Assembly (NCBI RefSeq): GCF_001413955.1
Contig: NZ_LCTZ01000002.1
Location: forward strand, 1,722,501 to 1,786,500
Length of the DNA stretch: 64,000 nucleotides
From: Flagellimonas eckloniae
GTDB taxonomy: Bacteria > Bacteroidota > Bacteroidia > Flavobacteriales > Flavobacteriaceae
Direction of reading: 5' to 3'
A model generated the notes under the pieces. The model had not been told where the DNA came from, made no database searches, and saw only the letters and a list, made by a program, of their open reading frames with translations. This document shows positions 35,454 through 45,780 of the stretch, in pieces. Numbering within the stretch: the stretch's first letter is position 1; each line of letters opens with the position of its first letter. The translations under genes were made by a program, and so were the position numbers.

Positions 35454-36521
35454 ATGTCCCACAATATAAAACCGGGTGTTGCTACTGGCGACGAAGTACA
35501 AGCAATCTTTAATCATGCCAAGGAAAATGGTTATGCTCTTCCAGCAGTAAATGTTATCGGGTCAAATACCACGAATGCCGTCATGGAGACTGCAGCTGAG
35601 CTAAATTCACCAGTAATTATCCAATTTTCAAATGGTGGAGCACAGTTCAATGCCGGAAAAGGACTGTCAAATGAAAATCAAAAAGCTGCCATATTAGGAG
35701 CTGTTGCAGGAGCCAAACACGTGCATCAAATGGCAGAAGCTTATGGTGCTACGGTTATATTGCATACAGACCACTGTGCTAAAAAATTATTGCCTTGGAT
35801 AGATGGCCTTTTAGATGCTAGCGAAGAACACTTTGCAGCAACTGGAAAATCATTGTTCAGCTCGCACATGATTGATTTATCTGAAGAGCCTATTGAAGAA
35901 AATATAGAAATCTGCAAAGGCTACTTGGCTCGTATGAGCAAAATGGGTATGACCTTAGAGATTGAATTAGGTGTAACTGGAGGAGAAGAAGATGGTGTGG
36001 ACAACACAGATGTAGATAGTTCCAAACTATATACCCAACCTGAAGAAGTGGCATATGCTTATGAGGAACTATCAAAAGTAAGCCCAAAATTTACTGTAGC
36101 TGCAGCTTTTGGTAATGTACATGGAGTTTACAAGCCTGGAAATGTTACCTTGACTCCGAAAATCCTGAAGAATTCCCAAGAATTTATTTCGGAAAAATAT
36201 GGTGTTGAACATAATGATATTGACTTTGTTTTTCACGGAGGGTCAGGTTCCACCGTTGAAGAAATCAGGGAAGCAATTGGCTATGGAGTCATTAAAATGA
36301 ATATTGATACGGATTTGCAATATGCTTTTCTTGAAGGGGTCAGGAATTATATTCAAGACAAATCATCATACCTTCAAGGGCAAATAGGAAATCCTGATGG
36401 TGACGATAAACCAAACAAAAAATTCTATGACCCAAGAGTTTGGCTTCGCGAAGGAGAAAAAACTTTTGTCGGGCGCTTGAAAAAAGCTTTTGAGGATTTA
36501 AACAATATCAATACCTTATAA
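35454..36521 (+). CDS. fbaA: Class II fructose-bisphosphate aldolase
   Basis: Encodes 355 residues, the length of class IIA enzymes. It cleaves fructose-1,6-bisphosphate into glyceraldehyde-3-phosphate and dihydroxyacetone phosphate with a zinc ion. Catalytic and metal residues lie in VILHTDHCAKK, EIELGVTGGEEDGVDN, AAFGNVHGVYKPGNV and VFHGGSGST, and KMNIDTDLQYA binds phosphate. It starts 54 bp after tamL; accD follows after 38 bp. Confidence 0.97.
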   Translation: MSHNIKPGVATGDEVQAIFNHAKENGYALPAVNVIGSNTTNAVMETAAELNSPVIIQFSNGGAQFNAGKGLSNENQKAAILGAVAGAKHVHQMAEAYGATVILHTDHCAKKLLPWIDGLLDASEEHFAATGKSLFSSHMIDLSEEPIEENIEICKGYLARMSKMGMTLEIELGVTGGEEDGVDNTDVDSSKLYTQPEEVAYAYEELSKVSPKFTVAAAFGNVHGVYKPGNVTLTPKILKNSQEFISEKYGVEHNDIDFVFHGGSGSTVEEIREAIGYGVIKMNIDTDLQYAFLEGVRNYIQDKSSYLQGQIGNPDGDDKPNKKFYDPRVWLREGEKTFVGRLKKAFEDLNNINTL

Positions 36522-36559
36522 ATATCCAAAAAAAGCCGTTTTAACTTAAATTTGATTTT

Positions 36560-37420
36560 ATGTCGTCTTGGTTTAAAAGAAAAGAAAAAGGAATACAAAC
36601 AGCTACTGAGGAGAAGAAAGACACCCCCAAGGGACTTTGGTATAAGTCTCCTACCGGAAAAATTGTTGAGTCCGAGGATCTGGCAAAAAATTTCTATGTG
36701 AGTCCAGAGGACGACTATCATGTTAGAATTGGCAGTAAGGAATACTTTGAAATTCTTTTTGATGACAATAAATTCCGTGAACTTGATGAAAAGCTATCTT
36801 CCAAAGATCCTTTGAAATTTGTGGATACTAAAAAATACTCTGAGCGCTTAAAAGCGGCCCAACAAAAAACTGGCCTTAAGGATGCTATTAGAACTGCCGT
36901 AGGAAAATCTATGGGAAAGGAAATTGTAATAGCCTGTATGGATTTTAGTTTTATTGGAGGTTCTATGGGAAGTGTTGTGGGTGAAAAAATTGCAAGGGCC
37001 ATTGATGTAGCCAAAAAGAAGAAAGTTCCATTTTTGATGATTTCAAAATCTGGTGGAGCCCGAATGATGGAAGCTGCTTTATCTTTAATGCAATTGGCAA
37101 AAACATCTGCGAAATTGGCACAATTGGCTGAAGCGAAAGTTCCTTACATTTCATTGTGCACAGACCCTACTACGGGCGGTACAACAGCTTCATATGCCAT
37201 GTTGGGAGACATCAATATTTCTGAACCTGGTGCTTTAATCGGTTTCGCAGGCCCTAGAGTTGTAAAAGATACAACGGGAAAGGATTTACCGGACGGTTTT
37301 CAAACTGCAGAGTTTTTAAAGGAAAATGGGTTTTTGGATTTTATCTCCCATCGAAAGGATTTAAAGCAAAAAGTTAACTTATACCTTGATTTAATACAGA
37401 ATCAACCCGTTAGAGTATAA
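36560..37420 (+). CDS. accD: Acetyl-CoA carboxylase carboxyltransferase subunit beta, zinc finger lost
   Basis: Encodes 286 residues. It transfers carboxyl from biotin to acetyl-CoA in fatty acid synthesis with AccA. The carboxyltransferase core is intact: [52 protein letters not shown] and [11 protein letters not shown]. The N-terminal zinc ribbon is not: where the usual protein has two CxxC pairs, this one reads [10 protein letters not shown] and [10 protein letters not shown], with no cysteine in the first 60 residues. The terminator follows directly after the stop. Confidence 0.96.
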   Translation: MSSWFKRKEKGIQTATEEKKDTPKGLWYKSPTGKIVESEDLAKNFYVSPEDDYHVRIGSKEYFEILFDDNKFRELDEKLSSKDPLKFVDTKKYSERLKAAQQKTGLKDAIRTAVGKSMGKEIVIACMDFSFIGGSMGSVVGEKIARAIDVAKKKKVPFLMISKSGGARMMEAALSLMQLAKTSAKLAQLAEAKVPYISLCTDPTTGGTTASYAMLGDINISEPGALIGFAGPRVVKDTTGKDLPDGFQTAEFLKENGFLDFISHRKDLKQKVNLYLDLIQNQPVRV

Positions 37421-37446
37421 AAAAAGCCTGCCATTGCAGGCTTTTT
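37421..37446. terminator. Bidirectional terminator between accD and the convergent lipoprotein gene
   Basis: AAAAAGCCTGC pairs perfectly with GCAGGCTTTTT over a four-base loop, with T residues following on the plus strand and A residues before. Confidence 0.9.
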
Positions 37447-37459
37447 ATTTTTTCCTTCC

Positions 37460-38341
37460 TTATTTCTTCAGAAAACGTCTTAAGAACACCTCTTCCTCTG
37501 TACCATCAGGTTGGGTCAATATTCCTGTGGCATCACAACTTCCATCACCAAAATCCAAACTAGCGGTATTATCGTTCCTTGAAATTTCCAAAATTCCACT
37601 AACAATAAACCTACAGGACAATTCCCTTCGCAGCGGTTCGGTAATCTCTTTAACAAAAACATTTCCCGCTCTTCCGGTATACGTTCTTTTGCCCGTGATC
37701 AAGAATACATTATCTCCCCAAAAACCTGAACCATACCCTTCAATCCATTCACGGGTTCGGGTTCCGGTGAATGATGCCGTATCACCTTCGGGCCATGTAG
37801 CGGCAAAAGAGGCATTGGCGGTAGCTTGCGGGTTTTCGTTCTCATTGGAACGCACACGTAAAATATCAGCAGATCCTTCTACAGCTACACCATTAAATGT
37901 AAAATTCTCCAAATTGAGGGCAATACTTTTAGATGCCGCTTCCATATCTTTTGCATAACTTAAATTGATGATTCCACTCAACACATTGCCGTTGGGAAGT
38001 TCACAACCTTCTCCAAAATCAATTGTTTTCTCTCTTGTAGTATCTGTCACTACCGTAGTAATAGTAACACAATCTGGAAGATAATCAGATGTATAAACTC
38101 CTTTTGAAGTAAGCGAAATTTCGTCGGCAGCATATACATCCTCGGCAACTGCGGTAACCTCTTCAGAAATCATTTCAGCTTCATCACTAAACTGTAGTTC
38201 CGTGGATGATATTACTTCATTGCTTAACAATTCTTCGGTATCATCTCCTTTATCACTACAAGAAACAGCGGTCAAAAGTAAACCCCCAATTAGCATTGGG
38301 GCAATTCTCATAAAGTTCAATCGTTCAAAATTCTTTTTCAT
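37460..38341 (-). CDS. Lipoprotein of unknown function
   Basis: Encodes 293 residues from the ATG at 38341 (MKKNFERLNFMRIAPMLIGG). The lipobox TAVSC is near residue 28, followed by a Ser/Asp/Glu-rich linker. The rest is beta-rich with few helices, with segments TIDFGEGCELPNGNVLSGII and ASLDFGDGSCDATGIL that look like two related repeats (FGxGxC). Such repeats are seen in Bacteroidota surface lipoproteins of unknown role. Convergent with accD. Confidence 0.82.
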   Translation of the reverse strand: MKKNFERLNFMRIAPMLIGGLLLTAVSCSDKGDDTEELLSNEVISSTELQFSDEAEMISEEVTAVAEDVYAADEISLTSKGVYTSDYLPDCVTITTVVTDTTREKTIDFGEGCELPNGNVLSGIINLSYAKDMEAASKSIALNLENFTFNGVAVEGSADILRVRSNENENPQATANASFAATWPEGDTASFTGTRTREWIEGYGSGFWGDNVFLITGKRTYTGRAGNVFVKEITEPLRRELSCRFIVSGILEISRNDNTASLDFGDGSCDATGILTQPDGTEEEVFLRRFLKK

Positions 38342-38432
38342 AATAATCAAATTTTATAGTTTGTTTCTTTGACCTTTGGAAAAACAAAAGGTTTAATAAA
38401 ACGTTAAAATTTTTAGTTCTAAAAAAAGAAGT

Positions 38433-38440
38433 TATCTTTG
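38433..38440 (+). promoter_or_regulatory. rpsO -7 element TATCTTTG
   Basis: Matches TAnnTTTG, 54 bp before the rpsO ATG at 38495. Confidence 0.6.
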
Positions 38441-38494
38441 CGCGCTGATTGATAGACAATCATATACATAAAAATCATTTAAATAAATATTGGA

Positions 38495-38764
38495 ATGTAT
38501 CTAACAAAAGAAGTAAAAGCCGACATCTTTAAAAAACATGGCGGTTCTGAGAGCAATACTGGCTCTACGGAAGGACAAGTTGCCTTGTTCACACATCGTA
38601 TCAACCATTTAACACAACACCTAAAAAAGAACCACAAAGATTATAATACTGAACGTTCTTTGGTGAAATTGGTAGGTAAAAGACGTAGTCTTTTAGATTA
38701 TCTTAAAAAGAAAGATGTTGTAAAATATCGTGAGCTTATTAAAGAGCTAAATATTAGAAAATAA
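38495..38764 (+). CDS. rpsO: 30S ribosomal protein S15
   Basis: Encodes 89 residues, the universal length. It binds the 16S rRNA central domain early in assembly. GSTEGQVALFTHRINHLTQH and GKRRSLLDYLKKKD are the family motifs. It is followed by pnp, an order found across bacteria, with a hairpin between the two genes. Confidence 0.98.
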   Translation: MYLTKEVKADIFKKHGGSESNTGSTEGQVALFTHRINHLTQHLKKNHKDYNTERSLVKLVGKRRSLLDYLKKKDVVKYRELIKELNIRK

Positions 38765-38774
38765 TAATTTATTG

Positions 38775-38794
38775 GGGGAAGCTTTTGCTTCCCC
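38775..38794 (+). terminator. Hairpin after rpsO
   Basis: GGGGAAGC pairs with GCTTCCCC over a TTTT loop, 11 bp after the rpsO stop. The T tract is short (TTACTTTTA), so it may act as a partial terminator or RNA-stabilising hairpin. A second small stem, CCGTC/GACGG, lies at 38878-38892 in the pnp leader. Confidence 0.55.
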
Positions 38795-38944
38795 TTACTT
38801 TTACAAAGTCCTCTACAGAGGCAACACAAAAAGCTACATTTTAGTTTTTCATTGGTCAACACAACAACACAACCCGACCGTCAGGAAGACGGCAGACCAA
38901 ATGTTTAACAAGTCCTTCTTTTTATGAAGGCAAGACACAATTTT

Positions 38945-41170
38945 ATGATTCCAAAAACTTTTAAAGAGGTCATAGACCTTGGTGACGGTAGAGAGATTTC
39001 TATCGAAACTGGAAAATTGGCAAAACAGGCCCACGGTTCTGTTGTTGTACAATCAGGCAAGTGTATGTTACTATGTACAGTTGTATCCAATTACAAACAA
39101 AGCGATGTAGACTTTTTACCGCTTACGGTAGATTATCGCGAAAAATTTGCTGCCGCTGGGCGTTACCCAGGTGGTTTTTTTAAACGTGAGGCTCGCCCTA
39201 GTGATGGCGAAGTATTGACCATGCGTTTAGTAGATAGGGTTTTACGTCCCTTATTCCCAAAAGATTATCACGCTGAAACGCAGGTGATGATTCAATTAAT
39301 GTCCCATGACGAAGATGTAATGCCAGATGCAATGGCAGGACTAGCCGCTTCAGCAGCTATTCAACTTTCGGATTTTCCATTTGAATGTGCCATCTCAGAA
39401 GCTAGGGTTGGTCGTGTTAATGGTGAATTTATCATTAATCCCACCAGAGAACAATTAAAAGAGTCTGATATTGACATGATGATTGGTGCTTCTGCAGATT
39501 CTGTAATGATGGTAGAAGGAGAAATGGAAGAGATTTCTGAAGAAGAAATGACCGAAGCCATCAAATTTGCACACGAAGCAATTAAAGTTCAATGTGCAGC
39601 GCAAATACGATTGGCCGAAGCCTTCGGAAAGAAAGAAGTACGGGAGTACGAACCAGAAAGAGAAGATGAGGATTTGGCCAAAAAAGTACATGACCTTACT
39701 TATGATAAGGTTTATGCTGTTGCTAAAGCAGGTTCTGCAAAGCACGAGCGTAGTGCCGCTTTTGATGCCATAAAAGAGGAAGTAAAAGCAACTTTTTCTG
39801 AGGAAGAATTGGAGGATTTTGGTGATTTAGTCTCAAAATATTTCTACAAAGCTGAAAAAGCAGCTGTAAGGGATTTAACCCTTAACGACGGTTTACGATT
39901 GGACGGTAGAAAAACTGACGAGATTAGACCAATCTGGTGTGAGATTGATTATTTACCCTCTGTTCACGGTTCTTCCATTTTTACAAGAGGAGAAACCCAA
40001 GCATTGGCCACTGTAACTCTAGGAACTTCTAGGGAAGCCAATAAGATAGACATGCCATCATACGAAGGCGAAGAAACATTCTACCTACACTATAACTTCC
40101 CTCCTTTTTCAACTGGGGAAGCAAGACCAATACGTGGTACTTCCCGTAGAGAAGTAGGTCACGGAAACTTGGCGCAACGTGCATTAAAGGGAATGATTCC
40201 TGAAGATTGCCCATATACCGTAAGAGTTGTTTCTGAAGTATTGGAATCTAATGGTTCATCTTCCATGGCAACGGTTTGTTCCGGTACCATGGCCTTGATG
40301 GATGCAGGTGTTCAGTTGAAAAAACCGGTTTCGGGTATCGCAATGGGATTAATTTCTGATGCTGATTCAGGAAACTATGCAGTTTTATCCGATATCCTTG
40401 GTGATGAAGATCATTTAGGAGATATGGATTTCAAGGTAACTGGAACTGCTGATGGTATCACTGCATGCCAGATGGACATCAAGGTAAAAGGGTTATCCTA
40501 TGAGATTTTAGTGAAAGCATTGATGCAGGCTAAAGAAGGTAGACTTCATATCCTTGAAAAATTGACCGATACCATCTCTGCCCCTAATGCAGAAGTGAAA
40601 TCATATGCTCCAAAAATTATTACCAAAATTATTCCTGGAGAATACATTGGTGCTGTTATTGGTTCTGGAGGAAAAGTGATTCAAGAGCTACAAAAAGAAA
40701 CTAATACAACTATCGTTATTAACGAAGACCCCGATACTGAAGAGGGTATTGTTGAAATACTGGGTACAGGTCAAGAAGGTATCGATGCCGTTATTGCAAA
40801 AATTGAGGCATTGATGTTCAAACCTGAAGTTGGTAGCGTTTACGAAGTAAAAGTTATCAAGATGCTAGACTTTGGCGCCGTTGTTGAATATGTTGAAGCT
40901 CCTGGAAATGAAGTATTGCTTCACGTATCCGAATTGGCATGGGAACGCACAGAAAATGTTTCCGATGTGGTAAACATGGGAGATGTCTTTGATGTGAAAT
41001 ACTTTGGTCTTGATCCAAGAACTAGAAAAGAGAAGGTTTCCAGAAAAGCACTATTACCAAAACCTGAAGGTTATGTAGAAAGACCACCACGTAATGATAG
41101 AGGTGGAGATAGAAGAGGTGGTGACCGTAGAAGAGGTGGCGATAGAGATAGAAAGCCAAGAAGGGACTAA
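38945..41170 (+). CDS. pnp: Polyribonucleotide nucleotidyltransferase
   Basis: Encodes 741 residues from the ATG at 38945 ([19 protein letters not shown]). It is a 3'-to-5' phosphorolytic exoribonuclease. Two RNase PH domains are seen, the second with [20 protein letters not shown] and the active-site [18 protein letters not shown] domain with [15 protein letters not shown] and an S1 domain follow. The last 25 residues are a basic GGDRR-rich tail, probably for RNA contact. A strong terminator follows. Confidence 0.97.
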   Translation: MIPKTFKEVIDLGDGREISIETGKLAKQAHGSVVVQSGKCMLLCTVVSNYKQSDVDFLPLTVDYREKFAAAGRYPGGFFKREARPSDGEVLTMRLVDRVLRPLFPKDYHAETQVMIQLMSHDEDVMPDAMAGLAASAAIQLSDFPFECAISEARVGRVNGEFIINPTREQLKESDIDMMIGASADSVMMVEGEMEEISEEEMTEAIKFAHEAIKVQCAAQIRLAEAFGKKEVREYEPEREDEDLAKKVHDLTYDKVYAVAKAGSAKHERSAAFDAIKEEVKATFSEEELEDFGDLVSKYFYKAEKAAVRDLTLNDGLRLDGRKTDEIRPIWCEIDYLPSVHGSSIFTRGETQALATVTLGTSREANKIDMPSYEGEETFYLHYNFPPFSTGEARPIRGTSRREVGHGNLAQRALKGMIPEDCPYTVRVVSEVLESNGSSSMATVCSGTMALMDAGVQLKKPVSGIAMGLISDADSGNYAVLSDILGDEDHLGDMDFKVTGTADGITACQMDIKVKGLSYEILVKALMQAKEGRLHILEKLTDTISAPNAEVKSYAPKIITKIIPGEYIGAVIGSGGKVIQELQKETNTTIVINEDPDTEEGIVEILGTGQEGIDAVIAKIEALMFKPEVGSVYEVKVIKMLDFGAVVEYVEAPGNEVLLHVSELAWERTENVSDVVNMGDVFDVKYFGLDPRTRKEKVSRKALLPKPEGYVERPPRNDRGGDRRGGDRRRGGDRDRKPRRD

Positions 41171-41194
41171 AAAGTTAGTCTAAACAATATGAAC

Positions 41195-41223
41195 AAACCC
41201 CAAGATTTTTTCTTGGGGTTTTT
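41195..41223 (+). terminator. pnp terminator
   Basis: AAACCCCAAGA pairs perfectly with TCTTGGGGTTT over a five-base T loop, and further Ts follow. Confidence 0.9.
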
Positions 41224-41333
41224 GCTTTTATGAAAAAAAAAGCAAATAAATTTTATCAAATTGTAACTTTTTGAATTTTCCTACGTATAACCTAATGAGC
41301 TTCGGTTCACAAACTTAATAGAAGGGAAATTAA

Positions 41334-42197
41334 ATGAGACAGTTAAAAATTACAAAACAGGTTACCAATAGGGAAACTGCTTCGTTGGACAAATACTTAC
41401 AGGAAATCGGTAAAGTTGATTTAATTACTGCCGATGAAGAAGTAGAATTGGCACAGCGTATCAAGGCAGGAGACCAAATAGCCTTAGAGAAATTAACTAA
41501 AGCCAACCTCAGATTCGTGGTTTCTGTTGCCAAGCAGTACCAAAACCAAGGATTAACCCTTCCTGATTTGATAAATGAAGGAAACTTGGGACTTATCAAG
41601 GCAGCACAACGCTTTGATGAAACCCGTGGGTTTAAATTTATTTCATATGCCGTTTGGTGGATTCGTCAATCCATTCTTCAGGCACTGGCAGAACAATCGC
41701 GTATTGTACGTTTGCCTTTGAATAAAATTGGTTCCATAAATAAAATCAATAAAACTTTTGCCTTTCTAGAGCAAGCACACGAACGTATTCCATCTGCAGA
41801 GGAAATTGCCAAGGAATTGGACATGACCGTTGAAGATGTTAAGCAATCCCTGAAAAACTCTGGTCGTCATGTATCTATGGATGCACCCTTAATTGATGGT
41901 GAGGATTCCAATTTGTATGATGTATTGCGAAGTGGAGAATCTCCAAATCCAGATAAGGATTTGTTGCACGAATCTTTACGTACGGAGATTGAGCGAGCTT
42001 TGGAAACATTAACACCAAGAGAAGCGGATGTTATCCGTCTTTACTTTGGTTTGGCAGGGCAACATTCAATGACCTTGGAAGAAATTGGTGAAACTTTTGA
42101 TTTGACCAGGGAACGTGTTCGTCAAATAAAGGAAAAAGCAATTAGAAGACTTAAGCATACTTCAAGAAGTAAAATTTTGAAGACATATTTAGGGTAA
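41334..42197 (+). CDS. rpoD: RNA polymerase primary sigma factor
   Basis: Encodes 287 residues with regions 1.2 to 4 and no region 1.1, the short form typical of Bacteroidota. Region 2 shows [19 protein letters not shown] and [16 protein letters not shown]; region 4 ends with [20 protein letters not shown]. This sigma recognises TTTG/TAnnTTTG promoters, the element seen many times in this window. It is monocistronic, with a terminator downstream. Confidence 0.97.
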   Translation: MRQLKITKQVTNRETASLDKYLQEIGKVDLITADEEVELAQRIKAGDQIALEKLTKANLRFVVSVAKQYQNQGLTLPDLINEGNLGLIKAAQRFDETRGFKFISYAVWWIRQSILQALAEQSRIVRLPLNKIGSINKINKTFAFLEQAHERIPSAEEIAKELDMTVEDVKQSLKNSGRHVSMDAPLIDGEDSNLYDVLRSGESPNPDKDLLHESLRTEIERALETLTPREADVIRLYFGLAGQHSMTLEEIGETFDLTRERVRQIKEKAIRRLKHTSRSKILKTYLG

Positions 42198-42320
42198 TCG
42201 ATACGATTATCGTCACAAATTACAGTTAAACAAACCTTAAATTTGTTTTTTGGCAAGAAAGTTGTAATTTGTAATCCTACAACAGTTTATCATGACTGTT
42301 CGTTTTTTGATTGATGAATA

Positions 42321-42347
42321 AACTCCGGCTGATTACCGGAGTTTTTT
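42321..42347 (+). terminator. rpoD terminator
   Basis: AACTCCGG pairs with CCGGAGTT over a seven-base loop and is followed by Ts, about 120 bp after the rpoD stop. Confidence 0.85.
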
Positions 42348-42477
42348 CATTTATACCCTGTCCAAAAATTGGACAGCTATTGTCAGAACTGCCTGTTAAA
42401 GTTTCTCAAACGGCTATCCATATCCTATTTTTCATCGTAAATATTAAGGGCTGAATATTAACTTAAAATTGAAGAAG

Positions 42478-43257
42478 ATGAGTTTTAGTATAGAAATTAG
42501 GTTTTTAGGCGGGCTGACACAAAGTCAACAAACAATTTTTGACGATGCAGCGCGTAGATGGCAAGAGATTATTACGGGTGAATTGCCTAGTGTACAACTG
42601 GCAAATGGAGATATTATTGATAATGTTAGGATTGATGCCCAAGGTGCTGCTATCGATGGTACTTCTGGAATTCTGGGCCAAGCTGGGCCTACGCAACTTA
42701 GAGCTGGAAGTTTTTTACCCGCTACGGGTATCATGCGCTTTGACAGTGCAGATTTAGTGCGATTAGAAGCTGAAAACAGTCTTATAGATGTAATTATCCA
42801 TGAAATGGGACATGTTTTAGGGTTTGGTACCCTTTGGTCTCCTCAATTTTTGAACTTGATTTCTGGAGAGGGTTCCGAAAATCCCTTTTTCGTTGGTGAA
42901 AGTGCAATACGAGAATATAATTCCCTAAACAATAATGAAAGCTTGGACTCCGTTCCTTTGGCCAATACTGGTGGAGCAGGTACTCGCGATGGGCATTGGC
43001 GTGAACTCACATTCGATAATGAATTAATGACTGGGTTTATTGATGATGGGGATAATCCAATAAGCTGGCTGTCCATTGCTGCTTTTGAAGATATGGGATA
43101 TCAAGTAGAATATAGTGCAGCAGAGGCATACTTACTACCAGATCCAACAAAAATGGCATTGAAAGAGTTAAAAGAAAACAATCAATGTAAAATGTGCGAT
43201 AGAAGAATACTTCGATGTGACCCTATTATACTTCCAGAATCCGCTTATCTTGGTTAA
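42478..43257 (+). CDS. Leishmanolysin-like zinc metallopeptidase
   Basis: Encodes 259 residues from the ATG at 42478 (MSFSIEIRFLGGL); the longer frame begins with TTG. The zinc motif HEMGHVLGFGTLW (HEMGH at 108-112) and the C-terminal GHWRELTFDNELMTGFI then NPISWLSIAAFEDMGYQVEY match the bacterial members related to M8 leishmanolysin. No signal peptide is seen. The last 25 residues carry three cysteines (QCKMCDRR and LRCDP) and are not part of the catalytic domain. It is a lone gene after the rpoD terminator. Confidence 0.83.
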   Translation: MSFSIEIRFLGGLTQSQQTIFDDAARRWQEIITGELPSVQLANGDIIDNVRIDAQGAAIDGTSGILGQAGPTQLRAGSFLPATGIMRFDSADLVRLEAENSLIDVIIHEMGHVLGFGTLWSPQFLNLISGEGSENPFFVGESAIREYNSLNNNESLDSVPLANTGGAGTRDGHWRELTFDNELMTGFIDDGDNPISWLSIAAFEDMGYQVEYSAAEAYLLPDPTKMALKELKENNQCKMCDRRILRCDPIILPESAYLG

Positions 43258-43372
43258 CAAGATAACTGGATTAAAAATCCTTTAATGCTTTAAAGAAATA
43301 CATACCATTGTAGAGAAAAAGAAACCTCTTCTAAAATGCTTATTTTTAGGTTTAAGAACCTTTTCATAGTTT

Positions 43373-44428
43373 ATGGAGTTGAATCAAACACTTTTGTTCT
43401 TTTTTAGCGCCTTGGGCGCGTTCAACGGTTTGTGTTTGGGAATTCATTTTCTATTTCTTGCAAAACCTAATCACATTTCCAATAAGTTTTTTGGTGCATT
43501 GTTATTAATGATGAGTTTTCGTATTGGAAAATCTGTCATCTTTTATTTTAAACCAGACCTCGCTTTCATCTACTTACAAATTGGCCTTACTGCTTGTTTT
43601 TTTATTGGTCCTTTTCTTTATTTCTATATTAAATCAGTAATTGAGCCGCAAAGTAGCATCCACAGGAATTGGAAGTACCATATTCTTTTATTGTTACCCT
43701 TAATCTTAGTTGTAGGGTTCCTATATCCTTTTGAGACCAACATTCAACTTTGGCGACCATATATTATCTATGGAATTTATCTACAGTGGTTTCTCTACAT
43801 AATGGCAACCGGATGGATTCTCCGTAGAGAGTTAAAAAAGCTATTTGGAAATCCAAAAAAGTTGGATATACAAAACATATGGCTTTTGAGTATCCTACTT
43901 GGAAACCTAATAATTTGCGCGGCATACTACTTCACCAATTATACTTCTTACATTTTAGGTGCACTAACTTTTTCCTTTCTTTTTTATATTCTGTTGATGC
44001 TACTCTTTATAAATAAAAGAAAGAATGTCAACCTCTTTGTTTCCAGTCAAAAATATGCCGATAAGAGAATAAGTGATGATGAAGCGGACAAGCTCATAGA
44101 ACGTTTAAACCATCTTATGAAAGTGGATGAACCATTTAAAAATGCCAACATAAAATCTTCAGATTTGGCAAAAAAGCTACAGATTACAGTTCATCAATTA
44201 TCACAATTATTAAATGATAATCTAGGCAAAAGTTTTCCCGTTTACATAAATGAACATAGAATAGGAAAGGCACAGCAAATGATTGAAACCCATTCCAATA
44301 TCACCTTGGAAACCATTGGATATGAATGCGGATTTAATTCAAAATCAACATTTTACACAGCTTTTAAAAAACTTTCCGGTACTACACCGGCTAAGTATAA
44401 AGAAAAGCTAAGAAGTTCATATTTATAA
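43373..44428 (+). CDS. AraC-family regulator with N-terminal membrane sensor
   Basis: Encodes 351 residues. About seven membrane helices fill residues 5-215 and a cytoplasmic AraC DNA-binding domain covers about 245-350, with two helix-turn-helix units (SSDLAKKLQITVHQLSQLLN and TLETIGYECGFNSKSTFYTA, then FKKLSGTTPAKYKEK). Proteins of this layout are common in Bacteroidota, and their ligand is usually unknown. It precedes the DJ-1/NTF2/beta-lactamase-fold cassette by 76 bp and is a likely regulator of it (inference). Confidence 0.9.
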   Translation: MELNQTLLFFFSALGAFNGLCLGIHFLFLAKPNHISNKFFGALLLMMSFRIGKSVIFYFKPDLAFIYLQIGLTACFFIGPFLYFYIKSVIEPQSSIHRNWKYHILLLLPLILVVGFLYPFETNIQLWRPYIIYGIYLQWFLYIMATGWILRRELKKLFGNPKKLDIQNIWLLSILLGNLIICAAYYFTNYTSYILGALTFSFLFYILLMLLFINKRKNVNLFVSSQKYADKRISDDEADKLIERLNHLMKVDEPFKNANIKSSDLAKKLQITVHQLSQLLNDNLGKSFPVYINEHRIGKAQQMIETHSNITLETIGYECGFNSKSTFYTAFKKLSGTTPAKYKEKLRSSYL

Positions 44429-44504
44429 ATCCGAACTTCTATTTTATAACCTAAAATCTTTAAACGACAAGTAAACCTCATATTGCTGATATAATTATCG
44501 GCAA

Positions 44505-45299
44505 ATGAGAATTACCTTTTTTTATGTACTTGCTTTTATACTGTCCTACGGTTGCATTAATAAGGATAAAACAGAGGATAAAGGATTGGAGATTAACCTT
44601 TATACCAAAAAAGATAGAATCCTATTTATTGTTTCCAATCAGCATACTTATGGAAGCACCAAAATCAATGCGGCCAACCATTTTGCAGAAATAGTTCTTG
44701 CTTATGATGTTTTAAAACAGAATGAATACACTATTGATTTTGTTAGTCCTGAAGGTGGTGCCATTCCTATTGGCTACCTAAATACATCTGATTCCATAGA
44801 AAAACAATACCTATACGATTTTGAGTTTATGGGAAAACTCAAAAACACCCTAAAACCAGAACAGATAGATCCCTCCAAATACAAAGCGGTCTACTATAGT
44901 GGTGGAGGTGCAGCAATGTTTGGGGTTCCTGAAAATGAAAACATCCAAAGAATTGTAATGGAGATTTATGAAAAAAACGATGGCATTGTTTCCGCCATAT
45001 GTCATGGTACTGCTGGACTTGTAAACCTCAAAACCTCCGATGGAAATTTTCTATATGAAGGAAAAAAGGTAAATGGGTTTCCTGATTTGTTTGAAAATAT
45101 GGAGGCAGAATATTATAAACAATTTCCTTTCTCCATTGAGCAAATTATAATAGAACGTGGAGGAGATTTTAGCTATTCCAAAGAAGGTTGGGATAATTAT
45201 TCCGTAGCAGATGGAAGATTGATTACAGGACAAGACCCAACAGCCGCGGTTTCAGTAGCGGAAAAAATAATAAAAGCTTTAGAAAACATTAAAAAATGA
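44505..45299 (+). CDS. DJ-1/PfpI family lipoprotein
   Basis: Encodes 264 residues. Signal peptide with lipobox LSYGC (C17). The class I glutamine-amidotransferase-like fold is seen from residue 40: ILFIVSNQHTY, DFVSPEGGAIPIG, KAVYYSGGGAAMFGVPEN and the nucleophile elbow AICHGTAGL with the cysteine near 167. Relatives include glyoxalase III, chaperones and deglycases; a periplasmic lipid-anchored one is uncommon. The stop overlaps the next start (ATGA), so the genes are coupled. Confidence 0.86.
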   Translation: MRITFFYVLAFILSYGCINKDKTEDKGLEINLYTKKDRILFIVSNQHTYGSTKINAANHFAEIVLAYDVLKQNEYTIDFVSPEGGAIPIGYLNTSDSIEKQYLYDFEFMGKLKNTLKPEQIDPSKYKAVYYSGGGAAMFGVPENENIQRIVMEIYEKNDGIVSAICHGTAGLVNLKTSDGNFLYEGKKVNGFPDLFENMEAEYYKQFPFSIEQIIIERGGDFSYSKEGWDNYSVADGRLITGQDPTAAVSVAEKIIKALENIKK

Positions 45300-45715
45300 A
45301 AAAAACATTGACTTTAATCCTGCTGTTCGTGGGAACATATTTAACGTATTCGCAATCCGATATTGAAAATATAAACAAAACGCTCTATGATTATATCGAG
45401 GGTACGGCCAATGGCGAACCGGAACGATTAAAACGTGCTTTTCATGAAGATTTCAATCTCTATTTTGTTCAAAATGATTCCCTAAAAGCATGGTCGGGAA
45501 AGCAATACATAGCCAACTTTAAGCCTGGTAGAAAAAGTAACCGCATAGGTAAAGTTCTTTCAATTGATTTTGAAGGAAACGCTGCAATAGCAAAGATTGA
45601 AATTTTAACGCCGGGCAGAAAACGTATCTATACAGATTATTTAATGCTGTTAAAGATAGATGGCCATTGGAAAATTATACATAAGTCGTTCACCTTTAAA
45701 AACTACCCCGAATGA
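45296..45715 (+). CDS. Secreted NTF2-like protein (putative lumazine-binding family)
   Basis: Encodes 139 residues. Signal peptide up to about residue 19 (TYSQ). The rest is a cone-shaped NTF2-like fold: ENINKTLYDYIEGTANGEPE, RAFHEDFNLYFVQND, GKVLSIDFEGNAAIAKIEI and LMLLKIDGHWKIIHKSF. Members of this group often accompany beta-lactamase-fold or DJ-1 proteins. No catalytic residue can be assigned. It overlaps the gene before it by four bases. Confidence 0.82.
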   Translation: MKKTLTLILLFVGTYLTYSQSDIENINKTLYDYIEGTANGEPERLKRAFHEDFNLYFVQNDSLKAWSGKQYIANFKPGRKSNRIGKVLSIDFEGNAAIAKIEILTPGRKRIYTDYLMLLKIDGHWKIIHKSFTFKNYPE

Positions 45716-45780
45716 AAATTCAAAAGCCAAAGAGCAGATTTCTATCTGTGTTCATTTCATCAATTCCTGCAGAAAACAAG

